This document shows, one piece after another, positions 20,898-33,063 of a stretch of DNA of 64,000 nt (the stretch's first letter is position 1; every line of letters starts with the position of its first letter). Made by a program: the position numbers and the translations under genes. Where the stretch lies: assembly GCA_002221725.1 (NCBI GenBank), contig NJFT01000027.1:62001-126000 (forward strand), written 5' to 3'. This DNA is from Scedosporium boydii (taxonomy: Eukaryota > Ascomycota > Sordariomycetes > Microascales > Microascaceae). The notes under the pieces were generated by a model that worked only from the letters and a program-made list of their open reading frames with translations, ran no database searches and was not told where the DNA came from.

Positions 20898-23375
20898 CTT
20901 TGCGAGGCCGAGGTCGTGTCAAGAAAGGGAACTGAGCCGAGAAAAGGAGATGCTATCTCTTCAGTGTAGTGGTGTAGCACAAGCTTGCGGGGTAGAAGCT
21001 TGGGATTAGGATTGAGAGAGTAGGCAATTTTATAATGTGACTCGAGAATCGCGGTTCAATATCAGTTGAAAGACGCAGGAGAATAAGATCAATCTCAATG
21101 TTTGGTTGAGAAGAGCTGTGGAGGAGGCTAAATTGGATTAATGTACCGAGGTACACTGCAGTCTATGCTCCCCGCACGTCCTTCCCGGTTGCTCAGGCGG
21201 CTCATTGTGAAATCCCTAGTGTATTGAGTGCAGTGCTGCAGTCTCGGCTCGACTTGGTACCTGCGAACCCACCTTTTGCGATCCCTGCTGCAAGCTCAGA
21301 GGTGGGAGCATTGACGACCGTCTCGTCTCCGTTGAGAATGATTGTACACACGACCCACGAGACATCTCTAGATAGCGCTTCTTCTCTGTTTAATGAAAAC
21401 GCTCGCTGTTGATCTCGGCCAATATCGATATGACCCAGAATCGATACTCTCCTCTCAGACTCAGCCGATCGAGAAACGCTTGTTGAAAAAGGGACTAGCG
21501 CGAGTGTCTAATATCTGGAGATGCGGAGAACCCAGTTCTGGGACGAGATGAGGACGCAGATTGGGTGCGCGTGGCAGCCATCACAAGAGTGAGGCAGCTC
21601 CACCTGTTGACACCTATCCCCAGCTGTATCCACATGTACCAACCCGTTTCCCCCAGCATCTCTCTCTCTCTCTGATATCTTTCCGGGATGCTTCATCCCC
21701 CAGGCTGTTTCTGCATACCTTCGTAATACAAACTTGGTCGGTTGTTCCTTCCTTCCATCCGGCATTTTCCTACCTTCCCGAATGATGGCAGGCACGGTGA
21801 CTTGTGCTGGCCTCCCACCCGCCGCTGCCGGATCATGACTTCGCATGGCGAGAGAATAACGGTAATGGCGCTCCATCTGCGGGAGGATTGTTCTCCAAAG
21901 CGTAAGCAAAGCCGACTCGAGACTCGAGAGCAGGTTATGCTGTCTGGACTGCCATCCACAGCATTAACCGAGGGAGAGGAATTTTCATTACAAACTTGAA
22001 TAGACATACCCGTTGCCCGTGTTCCTTCAGGATCTTGGATAGTCATGACAAAACTCAGCATCATAGGAACTTGGGCATGTCTGGTTACATACGACGGGGA
22101 TCACTAACTCTACAAATCCACAAGAATGACCTCTTTGTGAAGCAAATAAGCCAGCGCCCCCGTGCTTCTCGGTTCCGAGATACCATCATGATTCCATCGT
22201 CGATGGTTATCACATGTTATTAATTGGGATCACGGGTCTCTTAACTTTGCCTCCGAGTCTACTTCTGACCCAGAGAAACGGAAACTAGCTTGGGGTGTGA
22301 ATTAAAGCACACAGGTCATGGTTGAAAATTTGAACTCGGTGCTTGAGAGCTTCGTAGATGGAGAGTCTCGAATCAAAGACGGAACAAGCACGGAAGAAGC
22401 TCTAAGGCATGAATTGCGATGAGGGATAGAGCAGCGGGTTGGGGTCTCTGTGGACCTTGTGATGATGGGCGCGCCTGGGACTCTTGGTTCCAATGTTTTC
22501 ACATGGCAGGGCAGGCCAGAGCTGCAAACTTCCTCCGAATTATTCCCTATTCTGTGATAGGGTTTTTCTTCGCCAAGTACTATCAGAAGTTAGAAATCAA
22601 ATGATTTATGGCTAAATTTTCCAATTATGGATTTATCACTGGGCTTGGGGTGTGCTGTATGGGACACGTACAGCGAACTACGGATCAGTCCAACTGGCCA
22701 CGATCAGCCAAGCAAGCAGGCGTTTTCAAATAACGTTTGCACGATCAATTTAACAGGAGCTGGCGTCTGCTAGTGCAGCTCATGTAACCCTCGCACTTTG
22801 AAATGTACGCGTACGAACGTGATCCTAGTAAAGATGTTACGAGCAAGTCTGATCCCAACACACAAGTACACGGCGAGATACATGTGCAATTAAATGAGTA
22901 AACATAGAGGAATCGAATTGCCACAACTTACAAGTTACGCGGTCGTAAACAAAGGGCCTCGCACGTTCGGGGGCCTTGACCCAGCACTTGGAATCACTAA
23001 AGAATGGGCCTCAAGAGTTTAAGGCGAGATGGGTCCATGCCGTGTACAGGAGGAATACAATCTACGGTTGGGCAAACCTAGCAGAGGTTCCTTGGATGAA
23101 GGTGGTCTGCGAGAACCCTCTGCGTGCCCTACCCGTTTTGCAAGAGTCAAGACTCACGGACTGCTTGTAATCTACTGGAGAACCATCTCGAAACGGAACG
23201 TAGTCAACGACATCACCAGGAACCATATGGAACAAAGTTCTACTCCAATTAACACCCGTTCTAGATTCGACTATTACTATATTAATATCCGCCCCTTCTC
23301 GTACAGACGTTCCACTCCCAAATTTTAACGCATCAAGCCCTTCCTCCCATGTAAGACCAAATCCTTCCGAGTTTT
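20898..23375. other. Gene-poor stretch
   Basis: About 2.5 kb without a credible gene. Open frames on both strands (up to 133 codons near 21.5-21.9 kb) lack domains and overlap each other. No tRNA or inverted-repeat element is recognised. Confidence 0.4.
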
Positions 23376-23789
23376 TTAAGCGAAATATCCGACAAGCCCA
23401 ACGAGCGCAGCGGCGAAAGACCAAGTAAGACCCTGGTTGATGGGGGCACCAGCAACGAAGGCAGAGGTAGTAGGGGCCGGCGCTCGGCTGGCGGTTGCGT
23501 TTCGGTGAATCTCAGTTCCGTTGGTGTGGTTGCGGCCGGCACCATGGCCGTGACCGTCTTCGTAACCGTGGCCGTCGCCGTGGCCGCGGTGACCGGTAGG
23601 ACCGGGGATGTCACCAGTCAAGGTGAAAGATGGCTTATCGTCGTCGCCGTTGGGGATACTGGTCTCGGCAGGGAGATCGGGAACGATGCTGCCGATGACG
23701 ACCGAAGTGTTGTCGTCAAGATCATCGGCGACGACGGCGGCGAGAGAGAGGGCCGCGAAGGCAGTGACGAAGACAGCGACCTTGACCAT
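23376..23789 (-). CDS. Small His/Gly-rich GPI-anchor-type secreted protein
   Basis: Single exon, 137 residues. It has an N-terminal signal peptide (VAVFVTAFAALSLAAVVA, cleavage near residue 20), an acidic stretch, a His/Gly/Asp repeat-like segment around residues 68-87 (GHRGHGDGHGYEDGHGHG), two N-glycosylation sequons (NHTNGT and NATAS), and a C-terminal hydrophobic tail (TWSFAAALVGLVGYFA) preceded by small residues, as in GPI-anchored wall or membrane proteins. The histidine run could bind metal ions, but that is inference. Nothing suggests an enzyme. No clear neighbour partner. Real-gene confidence rests on the paired signal and anchor. Confidence 0.78.
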   Translation of the reverse strand: MVKVAVFVTAFAALSLAAVVADDLDDNTSVVIGSIVPDLPAETSIPNGDDDKPSFTLTGDIPGPTGHRGHGDGHGYEDGHGHGAGRNHTNGTEIHRNATASRAPAPTTSAFVAGAPINQGLTWSFAAALVGLVGYFA

Positions 23790-26700
23790 TGTGGATGGTT
23801 TTGTTTGTTGGTGTTCTTTCCGAAAGAATGTGGACTCTTTTTAGGGTTGGAAAGGTAGAGGAAACCTGGTCAAGCGACGAAAGAGAGAAAGCTGGAGAGA
23901 CAAGCGAAGGTGTTGTAAGGTGTTGTCTTTTTTTCCACCTCTGTTCCTCGTCTTGGTCTCCTTTTATATTGCTTCTGATGGGAGATCAAGTGCTAGTCCG
24001 GCAATCTCGTGCCAGTCCCCCATCAATTGGGATCACCCTTGTGCATCAATCCAACCATGTCCTAAAATGGGACTAAATGCGGCTAACAAAATAAGCTCGT
24101 ATCCTGTTCATTTCCCGTGAAGTGGCGTCAATTCCGACTTTGAAGACGCACTTGGACCCCTGCAGCGCCCGACCCTGACGGGCTGGACGCCACTATTATC
24201 GGGAACCTTCAGCGACCTCCGAATGTCAATTTCCGGGTTTGTCGGGAAATGTGATTGGGTTAGGGCCGTGCTTAGGCTGACCCTACCGTCCGTTGTATCA
24301 GACATTTGAGCACGCAACTTTGGCCGATCATGAGCACGAGATTTTAATTGTGACTGTCCTCCCACATACACGAAGCCTGGGAGATGGGCAATCACCTGCG
24401 TTCTCAACAAGTACACGTACACCAGCGCCGCTCCTCTTCTATAGTGTCCCCAACGGGCTCTTAAAAATAACCTTCGGCGCCGAATAGCCGTCAATAGCTT
24501 GATAAGCCATGCAGCGCCAGGGTAACAGTGATGGGCGGTGTTATGACTTAAGTGCAGTGTCGACGGGTTATAGTGACCGGGATTCTTGGCCTGGCCAACG
24601 TGACAGGGAAAGATGAGCTCGCGGAGGGGTGATGCGGCACGGTACATAACTCTTGGTAGGCTTATTGGAGGGTGTTCAAGCCACGAAGTGCGTTGCCCCA
24701 ATCTAAGTTAATTATCCCGAAACCACATCAGAGCCGGGATATGGTTGTGTCTTTGATACGAAGTGATGATGATAGGTGTGATAGAATTGCTACGAAGTAG
24801 ATGCTGTGACCTGTGTGCTGCACTACGGCCCCTGCATTACCTCCATCCCATCCATCCGATCTCCTCCTCTGCCATTAAGTGGGATCTCGGTGATGCTACT
24901 CAAGCTGCAGGAACTCGGGGATCGGCCCACCGTCCATCCTCCCAAGCGCCGTTAATATCACTGCCCGCTCCTCTCATTCCCAATAGCCTTATTCGCAATC
25001 GCGACCCCTGCATTATCAATGTGACCCTAGGATCTATTATCCTCGCTGTTCTGCGTGCAAGCATCTCGGTGACAAACAGACGAGAGAGCCTATCGGATCT
25101 GTGCTATTATCGGTGACTGATGCTATGCAGTTTCTTGAGGCTCAAGTTTACTGCGGATGGCCAAGAATACAACGAATAACCCCTGCTCTTCTTGAAATTG
25201 GCCCATGGCATCATCCATTGCCATACAGGGACGCGCTCCTTGACCGAGATTAGGGTGCGTTTTCAACGCGGTCTAGATTCCCCCAGTGACTTGGAAGTTC
25301 TCAAAACTATTAAACCCACCAAATACCATGGTGGCATTGATGATAGGAAGAGCCATCCTCCGTGATAATGCTCCGTAATTTTGCAATCTCTACCCTGACT
25401 TGACCGTTTCGTTTTGCTCGTTTTTTGTTCTGCTCTGGTTTTAGTATTTAGTTACACTTCTGTCATCTTTGATTGTTTATACATCACGATTGCTCTGTAG
25501 GTGCTTGAACCTCATGTTTCTTTCGTTAGCAGAGGCTCTCAGGTTGCTTGTTGGGGGTCCGAGGGAGTCCGAGCACGCTAGACTCCGTCTGTATTTGATG
25601 CCATCTCCGCGACTTTTCGTTGAACACAATCATCTGAGGGGATGTAGGCTCCTAGTCAACACGCAGTCTTGTCGAAATGCGATCGACCGAAATGGACATG
25701 AACAGACTTGGTAGGCAAATACCGTCGCGTTAAGAACCTCCAGCGATACTGTGAGCCAGAGAAGATACCGCACATGATTGGAACGTCCGCACGACTTTAG
25801 GTCCTCTCACAAATCTTTTGGCACGTAACGCATGTTAGGTTTAGTCAGGTTGGTCTAGGTGCATTAGTATTTACTGTGCTGTCTTCTCTGGAGATGATAA
25901 CAACTCATTGCAGGCCAATTAGGCAAGCCAAGTCCCTATGTACGTTGCCGCCATCGCTGTCTTCCCCTGATTCAGGGGCTGTGTCTCGGATGGCCGTCCC
26001 TTCATCGTTATACTGGCGCGACTGATCTCTCATAATAGACTATCACTGACCGCCCTAATCATCCGGAACAACGCTTCTTTAGAAATTCACCACTAACAAT
26101 CGGTCAATAGGCGTTCAGCACATGCCCAAGGAAACATCGCGATGTGGCATAGAGTTCAGCTACTCTCCTGTCGTCAGTCTCTTCTCGGCGTCGTCCACAC
26201 TTTTGCAAACGCACCCACACACACCTCGACTCCCGCCTGGTCATCCCGTTCCCGTCTTTCCCACAGCATCCTCCAACCGATCACCTCGCTTGGGGAGGAC
26301 GACATGTGCCGATTTCAAATATCTGGGGACAGCCTTCACGCCCCCTCAGTTCTAACGCCAAGCCGCAAACCGACCTGTCGATACTCCGACATGTTACCTG
26401 CGGGTATCCTAAAGAATGAATACAGTGTCTCTTAACCCAACCCAAAATGAACCCTCATCGTACATTATCCTGTGAATAAAACGTGCCTCGATCAAGAGCA
26501 TCGAGGACCCTCCAAACTATGAATTCAAAGACGATGGGCGAGCTAGTCACGGCATTTGTGTGCGCCGTATTCTGATAAAAATATCCTATTTTTCGGCTAC
26601 TGATGGGGCGAGTCCCATGTATCCCTTCGGCGTCGCGATCGGCTTTGTCCTTTGAAGAACATTGATTACGGCTGGATGGAAGCCGAGCGCCATTTTTGCT

Positions 26701-26903
26701 CACCTGGAAAGATTTTCCAAGCTGAGCTCAGTGGAAGGATTGATCGTAAGCAATTCTTTAACTTTCTCGTGGTGGCTTAGGAAACAAGTCTCGTAATGGA
26801 TTTACGAAGAGACATTATACCTGTTCGTCTGGTAGGTCGGTCGGCAGGGCCCGGGTTAATGCTGCTCGTACATCTTCACCAGTGTGGTATTTCTGTGTTG
26901 GTT
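23790..26903. other. Gene-poor stretch
   Basis: About 3.1 kb without a credible gene. Its right end adjoins the HET relic. Frames such as 24108-24701 (minus) have no domain and unconvincing composition. Confidence 0.4.
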
Positions 26904-28311
26904 TCAGGTTTCCAAGATGTATGATAACATCGACCGTACCATACCCTTCACACCAAAAGGGAGGCTGTCCGACGCGCTTGTTCTCACCCGGAATGCGGTT
27001 GGGGAAGGTATAGCCGACTGTGGTGGAATCGGACCTTGGGTGACAAAAGATTCGTTCGATATGACGTCAAAAATTTGACATTCCACTCCTAGAACGAGTG
27101 CTCCAAAGGTTGGCTGGACCACTCTTGCCCGAGATGACGGACCGTCAACACAGGGACGGGGTTTGGGGGTATCCCATGGCAGAAATTTGGCGACTAGTTC
27201 TAGGGCGTATATTCTGGAACCTAGGATGGAGGATAATCTGCCAGAGAAAGGTTATCTCTCATTGAGTGCTGAGATTGCTTTCGCAGATAGAGACCGGAGT
27301 AGCACAAAAGTTGGAGATTCCGAACCTTGATATATTGGCCTGCGAAATTTTTATAGACGTTGACAAGATGCTTGATATAGTAAGGATGTATGAGAGTGTT
27401 GATTGCGAAGGTTTGGCGAAGGGTAAATTCTATCACGTTCATCTTTACACTCATGGAGATACAGATCCACAAAAGCCTCTCACCGAATCAAAGGCAGATT
27501 CAAAAAGAAGGTAGGGGTTTAACGCCAAACGGAATTTGTTTCTTCGGGAAACCATATTCCAAACGCGGGACAGATATTGTCCGGTGGATAGCTTGTAATC
27601 CTCAACCAGGGCTCTGGTTAGGAGGTACCCATTGCGAGTAAATCCCATTCGTATACGAAAGCACCGCAATGCAACAATACCATTGGCGAGAGTGCAACTT
27701 CTTGGGTGATCCAAAGCCTGCCAAACCAAGGCAGTCCGGTAACGCTCTCGAGCTTTCCATCGACGATTTCCTTCTGCTGAATGTCATGCCAGCCGGTTCT
27801 GGCCTACCTATCTTGCTCGCCGACCGCTTCATCGAGGGGGGAGGAAAATGTGTCGTATCGCATTTCCACGATGATAAACCGAGTCACATCGCAGGTTGAG
27901 CTAGATTCTCGCGGCTGTCGATCGCATAGTGGTTGCCGGCAGCAGATTCGCCTAGCTAAGCAGAGTACTCGGTTCTAAACCTGTAAATGATGCCCATGAG
28001 ACCAACGTTTTGGGATTTCTCCTCGATCTTGTCTTGGTTGATGCCAACAGCATCCGCCGAAAGTAGCCTAACGATGCTCTTTTTGCGGAGGCATTTGAAG
28101 GCGGATGTTTTGGGAAGGAACTGAGTTTCCGGATATACTAGGCCTCCAAGACGTAAGAAATTGGCTCGAAGGATGATGTGGTGCCGAGACAGAAAGAAAT
28201 AAGTTCGCATTCAAGAAGTTGCGAAGGATCATTGGCAGGCTTCAGTTCAAGAATTCGAATTTCGCAGGGTTTGAGACTGTCGCGCTCATATGTAGTTTGT
28301 GTGGACATCAT
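26904..28311 (-). pseudogene. Decayed HET-domain gene
   Basis: Pieces of a heterokaryon-incompatibility (HET) protein lie in order on the minus strand but in shifting frames. From ATG near 28311: IRILEL...SFEPISYV, the usual N-terminal HET block; a stop and apparent deletion; then LLSADAVGINQDKIEEKSQ and VGLMGIIYRF near 28.06-27.96 kb; then LPWFGRLWITQEVALSPM near 27.73 kb, the conserved RxW..QE block; then VYKNFAGQYIKVRNLQLLCY near 27.33 kb; then PPS-stop-VPEY where the family has PSW; then a distal block near 27.1-26.9 kb. HET proteins trigger cell death on fusion of unlike strains. Several stops and frameshifts make this non-functional. Confidence 0.82.
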
Positions 28312-29864
28312 GCCGCAAGTACGAAGTATGGAATCAAAAAGTACGAAGTATGAAACTGACCAGTCTTGCTTTAATTTCAACATCCCCGTGCACCCCCGAG
28401 TTGCCGCTGGCGTCGGATTTTCGAGAGGAATCCTGGTAAAGCGGAACCTGGTTATCCACAATCGCAGAGTAGCAGTTCACGTCCCTTTTGAATTGCTCGC
28501 AGAGCGAGAGTGGGGCTTCGGACGCTAAGGCGGAGCTAGCACCCGAACGGGAACCAGGGTGCAAAGACGAGCGAGCGGATGTGAATGTGGTCTTTCCGAT
28601 GCGGGTCTGCTCCAGAGCGACAAATCTTCTGAGCGTGTGGGATTGTTCGGATGGGTGGAGGGGATACCGGGATGGTGGCGACCAATCGAGCAATGCAATC
28701 TAATCAAAAGATGGGTGGGTATCTTCCCTGAAGATTTCTTTTATTCTTTTCTAGGTTTTCACTGCTTGGCTTCGTGCTTCCTACTTGTCTGTGAAGAAGG
28801 CTCCCTTTATGAAATAGTGTCGTGCTGGCGCTTCCCCAGGCTTGTGGACCAAGGACTGGCGGGAAGCAGGGTCTTTGTACTTGCGGGGTTATGGAGTCTG
28901 TTTGGTTATAACCGTCAATGCTTCAGGCGCTATTCCTGTGTCTACACTATTCGGGACGACTTCGTAGCCGTCATTAGCAGGTCTTAGTGGTGGGTTTTAG
29001 GACAGTGCACGACACTACCGAGACAAGGTCCGAAAGCTGGCACCAACATTGAACGGCAAAGCGGGTCTGATGTCCGGAAAGTGGTGCCAGCAGACCAGAT
29101 CTACACTCCACTACGCGATCCGATGGTGCTAGCGGGCACACGATTGACTGGAGAAAAGGGGGCACAGGGCAGCCCAGAGTAAACAGGGAGAAGGTGGGGG
29201 AATAATGAGCTCGAGCGCCTCGGCTTCGGTAAACCAAACTAGTAGGTCGTTGTTCGACCGAGAACATGACAACTGCAGCAGAAGGCGGGGGGGTATGAGT
29301 GTGTGAAGGGGGAGAAACCAGGCCATATTGCAATGAGCCACATGGAACCGCGAACGATTGAACCGCGGATAAGCATAAGCATCAATTTGATCGCTGATCG
29401 ACACCGCGTAGGCTAACCAACAACGGAGAAAGGTGCGTACCAAACACCCAACGCCCCGTCCCGTGCGCCATGACGGGCGGCAGGTTCGCGCAAGGGGCAC
29501 CGCACCCACCACCTCCAAGACCTCCATGTTGGCCTCTTGGTCCAATTCTCAAGCCGTAGTCGACCCATTTCGAACATTTAACATCTTCCTGGCCACTTCA
29601 TCTGCCCCAGATTTCTCATTTCTCCCTTCATTCTCTGTGAGGTTACACAAACCGAACCAATATATCCCATCCCTGCCCCTTCCATCCCGGCGTGGTCCAC
29701 TCCCTCGTGAGATTTCCTCCTGCTCCCCCCTCCTTGTCAGCTTAGTCCTCCCTTGTTTGTGGCTAAAATCTGATCCTTGCCTCACAAAAGCTGTTCGCGA
29801 ATCGAGTCGTCTTACCGAGTCGAACAAAGCGTTTGCGCCGACTTTTTTCGTCCGTTATTACACG
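28312..29864. other. Intergenic stretch
   Basis: Upstream of the HET relic and the methyltransferase gene (divergent). A 13-base word, AGTACGAAGTATG, occurs twice near 28317-28351, close to the relic's start. No gene recognised. The part just before 29865 is C/T-rich like a 5' untranslated region. Confidence 0.4.
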
Positions 29865-31569
29865 ATGTCCGAGACCCCGGAGGACTTCATCCAGGCAGAT
29901 GAAGTACGTGCATCTCATTTCTAGATCTCTGCCTCCATGAAACCTGCCATTGCGTTGCGCGATTTTGTTTGGATCCCTTTCGCGGGCGAAGATGAAAGAT
30001 TGCTGGATGCAGGGAGAGCAGAGCATCTGCGCGGCCAACTGACAACACTTGATGCCGTCTACTCTGAAACTGACGCTAACCCGATTCGGTCGTGGCAGTC
30101 GAACCCTTACGATTCGGAAGATGAGGTTGGTGCTATCAAGTTGATGATCGTCTACTGCCCTTGACCCCCTTTGAGTTGTGTACTCATGGATACTTGCAGG
30201 GCGCCGATGTTGGGACCGTCCAGTCGTCTCTGACGTCCATAAGCGAGAGCCTAATGAAAGGTGTGGTCGGCGAGGGCCAGCGAACTTATGCGGCCTATGG
30301 AAAAGAGGGTACGATGGCTTCCTCCACATCAACGATTCGAAAACGTAGATATCTGACAACCCGGAACAGAATATGGATTCCCCATGGACGACAAGGAATT
30401 AGACAGGATCGATCTCTGTCACGTCAAATACTCGGCATTGCTGGATAAGCATCTCTTCTTTGCTCCCATCGAGGATCCCCAGCGAATATTAGATTTGGGT
30501 TGTGGAACTGGTAAGGGCTGGACAAGCTCATGGAACCTTCGGGCTATGTTAACTGGCGGTATAGGCATCTGGTGTATCGACATGGCGGAGGAATATCCCG
30601 GTGCGCAAGTACGTCACATGTACCCTATCGTTATGCCAACCACTCGTGTGGCTAACAGATACCTTTGTCTTAGATCCTCGGAGTCGACATTGCACCCACG
30701 CAGCCGGAATGGTAGGACATGTTCGAGATAAATTAACCGATTTCGTCGACACATTTTCTCTTTCTAATCTCTATCGGATAGGGTCCCCCCGAACTGCCAG
30801 TTCGAATTGGACGATATCGAGCAAGAGTGGACGTGGAAGAAAAACTCGGCCGATTTCATTTTCTGCCGAGACCCTATCTTCTCAATCCGAGACTTCCCTA
30901 AGCTTATCGACCAATGTTACAAGTAAGGGTTTTTCAGACACAACCGTTGGGATCATTTTCTGATCGCTAACAGCCCTTGTAGACATCTCAAGCCAGGTGG
31001 TTGGGTCGAGTTCCAGTGCGTCACCGGCGTCCTTAAATGCGACGACGGAAGCATCCCCAAAGATTCCCATTTGCAAGTCATGGCCAACAACGTCCAGATC
31101 GCGAGCGAGAAATTTGGTACCCCCATCGACGACCCGAGCCGCTGGAGGGGATGGTTCGAGGCTCGCGGCCTCGAGAACGTTGTAGAGAAAGTCTTCAAGA
31201 TGCCGTGCAGCCCCTGGCCCCGCGATGAGCGCCTGAAGCTTGTCGGCGCTTGGGAACAGTATAACTTGTTGAACAATCTCGAGGGCATGACGATGAGGCT
31301 GTTCCAAAAGACGATGGGGTGGGCGGAGGAAGAGATTCTTGTCTTCTCTGCGTTGTTGAGGAAGGATCTGAAGAATTTGAGCTTTCACGGCTACTGGCCA
31401 TAGTGAGTTTTCTTTTCCGCCCATTTCTGACTTTGAGAGGTGGTCTATTGCTAACTTTGATAGCTACGTTGTCTATGGAAGGAAGCCATTGGATGCAGAA
31501 GAAGCCGCCGATGCACCAGAGCTGGGCACTTCCCCGACAACGGCGCAACCTGTCGGAGAGACAGCCTGA
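29865..31569 (+). CDS. LaeA-like SAM-dependent methyltransferase
   Basis: Nine exons: 29865-29903, 30099-30125, 30200-30308, 30370-30510, 30565-30608, 30674-30711, 30782-30922, 30983-31402 and 31464-31569, giving 354 residues, typical of this fungal class I methyltransferase family. SAM motif I is RILDLGCGTGIW (residues 97-108, joined over an intron), followed by the acidic loop GVDIAP and the post-motif CYKHLKPGGWVEFQ. Upstream comes the conserved QRTYAAYGKEEYGFPMDD block. LaeA itself regulates secondary metabolism; the many paralogues have varied or unknown substrates, so only the family is claimed. The 27-nt second exon and the 195-bp first intron are the least certain parts; the second intron uses a weak GTTGGT donor. 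Confidence 0.88.
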
Positions 31570-32428
31570 GACCGGAGTATGCTGAAACCAAATTTTGCAG
31601 TGACAAGCTGCGAGTGCCAAGGTGTCAACTGCCCGACACAACTGTATATATGTCTTGATATGTTTTTCTCTTTCTTTGGTACATGTACCTCCTTCAATGT
31701 TTGGTTTGGAACATGGAGATCTCCTCCATCAAAATTTGAAGCAACGCTGAATGATATCCCACCAGCAATTCCGTCAACTGGACTTCCCGACAGAATGTGA
31801 CACTAAACCGTATATTACTTCCCGCTCTGCCTCTATTGGAGACGATCATATATGTCTGGTTAGGTGGCATCAGTGACAAAGTCGACTGACGCGATTCGAT
31901 CAAAAAGGCATTCAGCTTATCGCATCCAGTTGCGCGGGAGGTGTTTAAATGGGCGAACTTGAGATCTTTCTCTATTCTTCTCGCTGCCGATGACCCTACT
32001 AATAAATAAGATAAGATTCTCCAGTCAAATGCCCTCGTTTACGGGAAGCCTTCTGGCATGGTGGAATTTCGGTTGGCCGAGCCTCCTCTTGCGTTTTGGT
32101 GTTAGCTCGGAATACAGCCAGGCTCCGTGCAACCAACATCTTAGCGCGCCGCTCTACCCTACGTCTCGCTATTCGGCGATATGGGATACTTCGTTGCGCG
32201 ACATCTGCAATATCTCTTATTTGCCGGGTGCGTGGCATTGGTGTCGAAGGACACATCCCACCGAAGAAACTCCCAATGACATACAATTTAGAAACTTGGT
32301 CCTTCTTGCAAGAGAGGCCATTCATTTCTTCCCTAGCGCTGCTCCATTCCCATGCAGGTCCCATTTCTAGGCGTCGTTCCGCCAGCTAGCACATCACTAA
32401 ACTTTGGAGAGGCAGGAAATCATCCAAA
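31570..32428. other. Intergenic stretch
   Basis: 3' flank of the methyltransferase and 5' flank of the tRNA. No further gene is recognised. Confidence 0.45.
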
Positions 32429-32433
32429 GCGGG

Positions 32434-32465
<32 letters not shown>

Positions 32466-32520
32466 GAAAACTTCGGTTCAGTCTATCTGAAGGTCGTCGG
32501 TTCAATCCCGACTCACCGCA
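32429..32520 (+). tRNA. tRNA-Phe (GAA) with a 19-nt intron
   Basis: The cloverleaf is readable: acceptor GCGGGGA, D-arm GCTC...GAGC, anticodon stem TCAGA/TCTGA with anticodon GAA at 32462-32464, and T-arm GTCGG-TTCAATC-CCGAC. A 19-nt intron (32466-32484) sits after position 37, the canonical site, and contains TTCAG able to pair with the anticodon, as eukaryotic splicing expects. The mature length is 73 nt and there is no encoded CCA. One acceptor pair is G-A (fifth pair), so stability is slightly reduced. A T-run follows directly, consistent with a polymerase III terminator. Confidence 0.95.
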
Positions 32521-32532
32521 TTCTTTTTTTTT
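32521..32532 (+). terminator. Pol III T-run terminator
   Basis: TTCTTTTTTTTT follows the tRNA 3' end directly, the standard oligo-T stop for RNA polymerase III. Confidence 0.7.
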
Positions 32533-33063
32533 CTTATGTTTTAAAATAGATACACACAGACCTTTGTTTAACGGTGCTTTACTCGCTTCCAGACTCGCTG
32601 ATTTATCTCTCTTGATCCAGAGTTCAAAGTGCGTATCTAGATTTCTTCCTGCGACGCGACCATTCCGGGAAGGGCCAACAACGACCCCATTCTCGATCGC
32701 CTAGGTAAGGAGTTCCTGGAAGCCACGATCAACTCGGTGTCTGTGGCCGGGTTCACCACGCTAATGGTAATCCAACCCCGGGATGGGCACGCGTAAAAGG
32801 TTGGACTGATGTCGGAGCTACTGATGACCATGATCGTATGGGATTCGCCGTATCTATGCAGATGGATACGTACATTCACTCCATCTTCCACTGAGATCTC
32901 GCCACAAGGTCAGAGTGTACTTTAGAGCCAACCAGGGCCTTCTGGCTCGCTTCCCCTCGTCTTCTCCAGTTTGTGTAACGCCGCCGCCCTATTTTAGAAA
33001 TCCCCGCGTTCTCGCCGAAATCGAGAGACCTTTTTTCCTCTCCAAGTCAAAAGAGCCCAGTCC
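32533..33063. other. Intergenic stretch
   Basis: Upstream region of the vWA-protease gene. No gene recognised. The final 130 bases are C/T-rich. Confidence 0.45.

Noticed and set aside
24108..24701. 197-codon minus-strand frame
   Set aside because: No domain, irregular composition and no splice or promoter context; overlapped by other frames.
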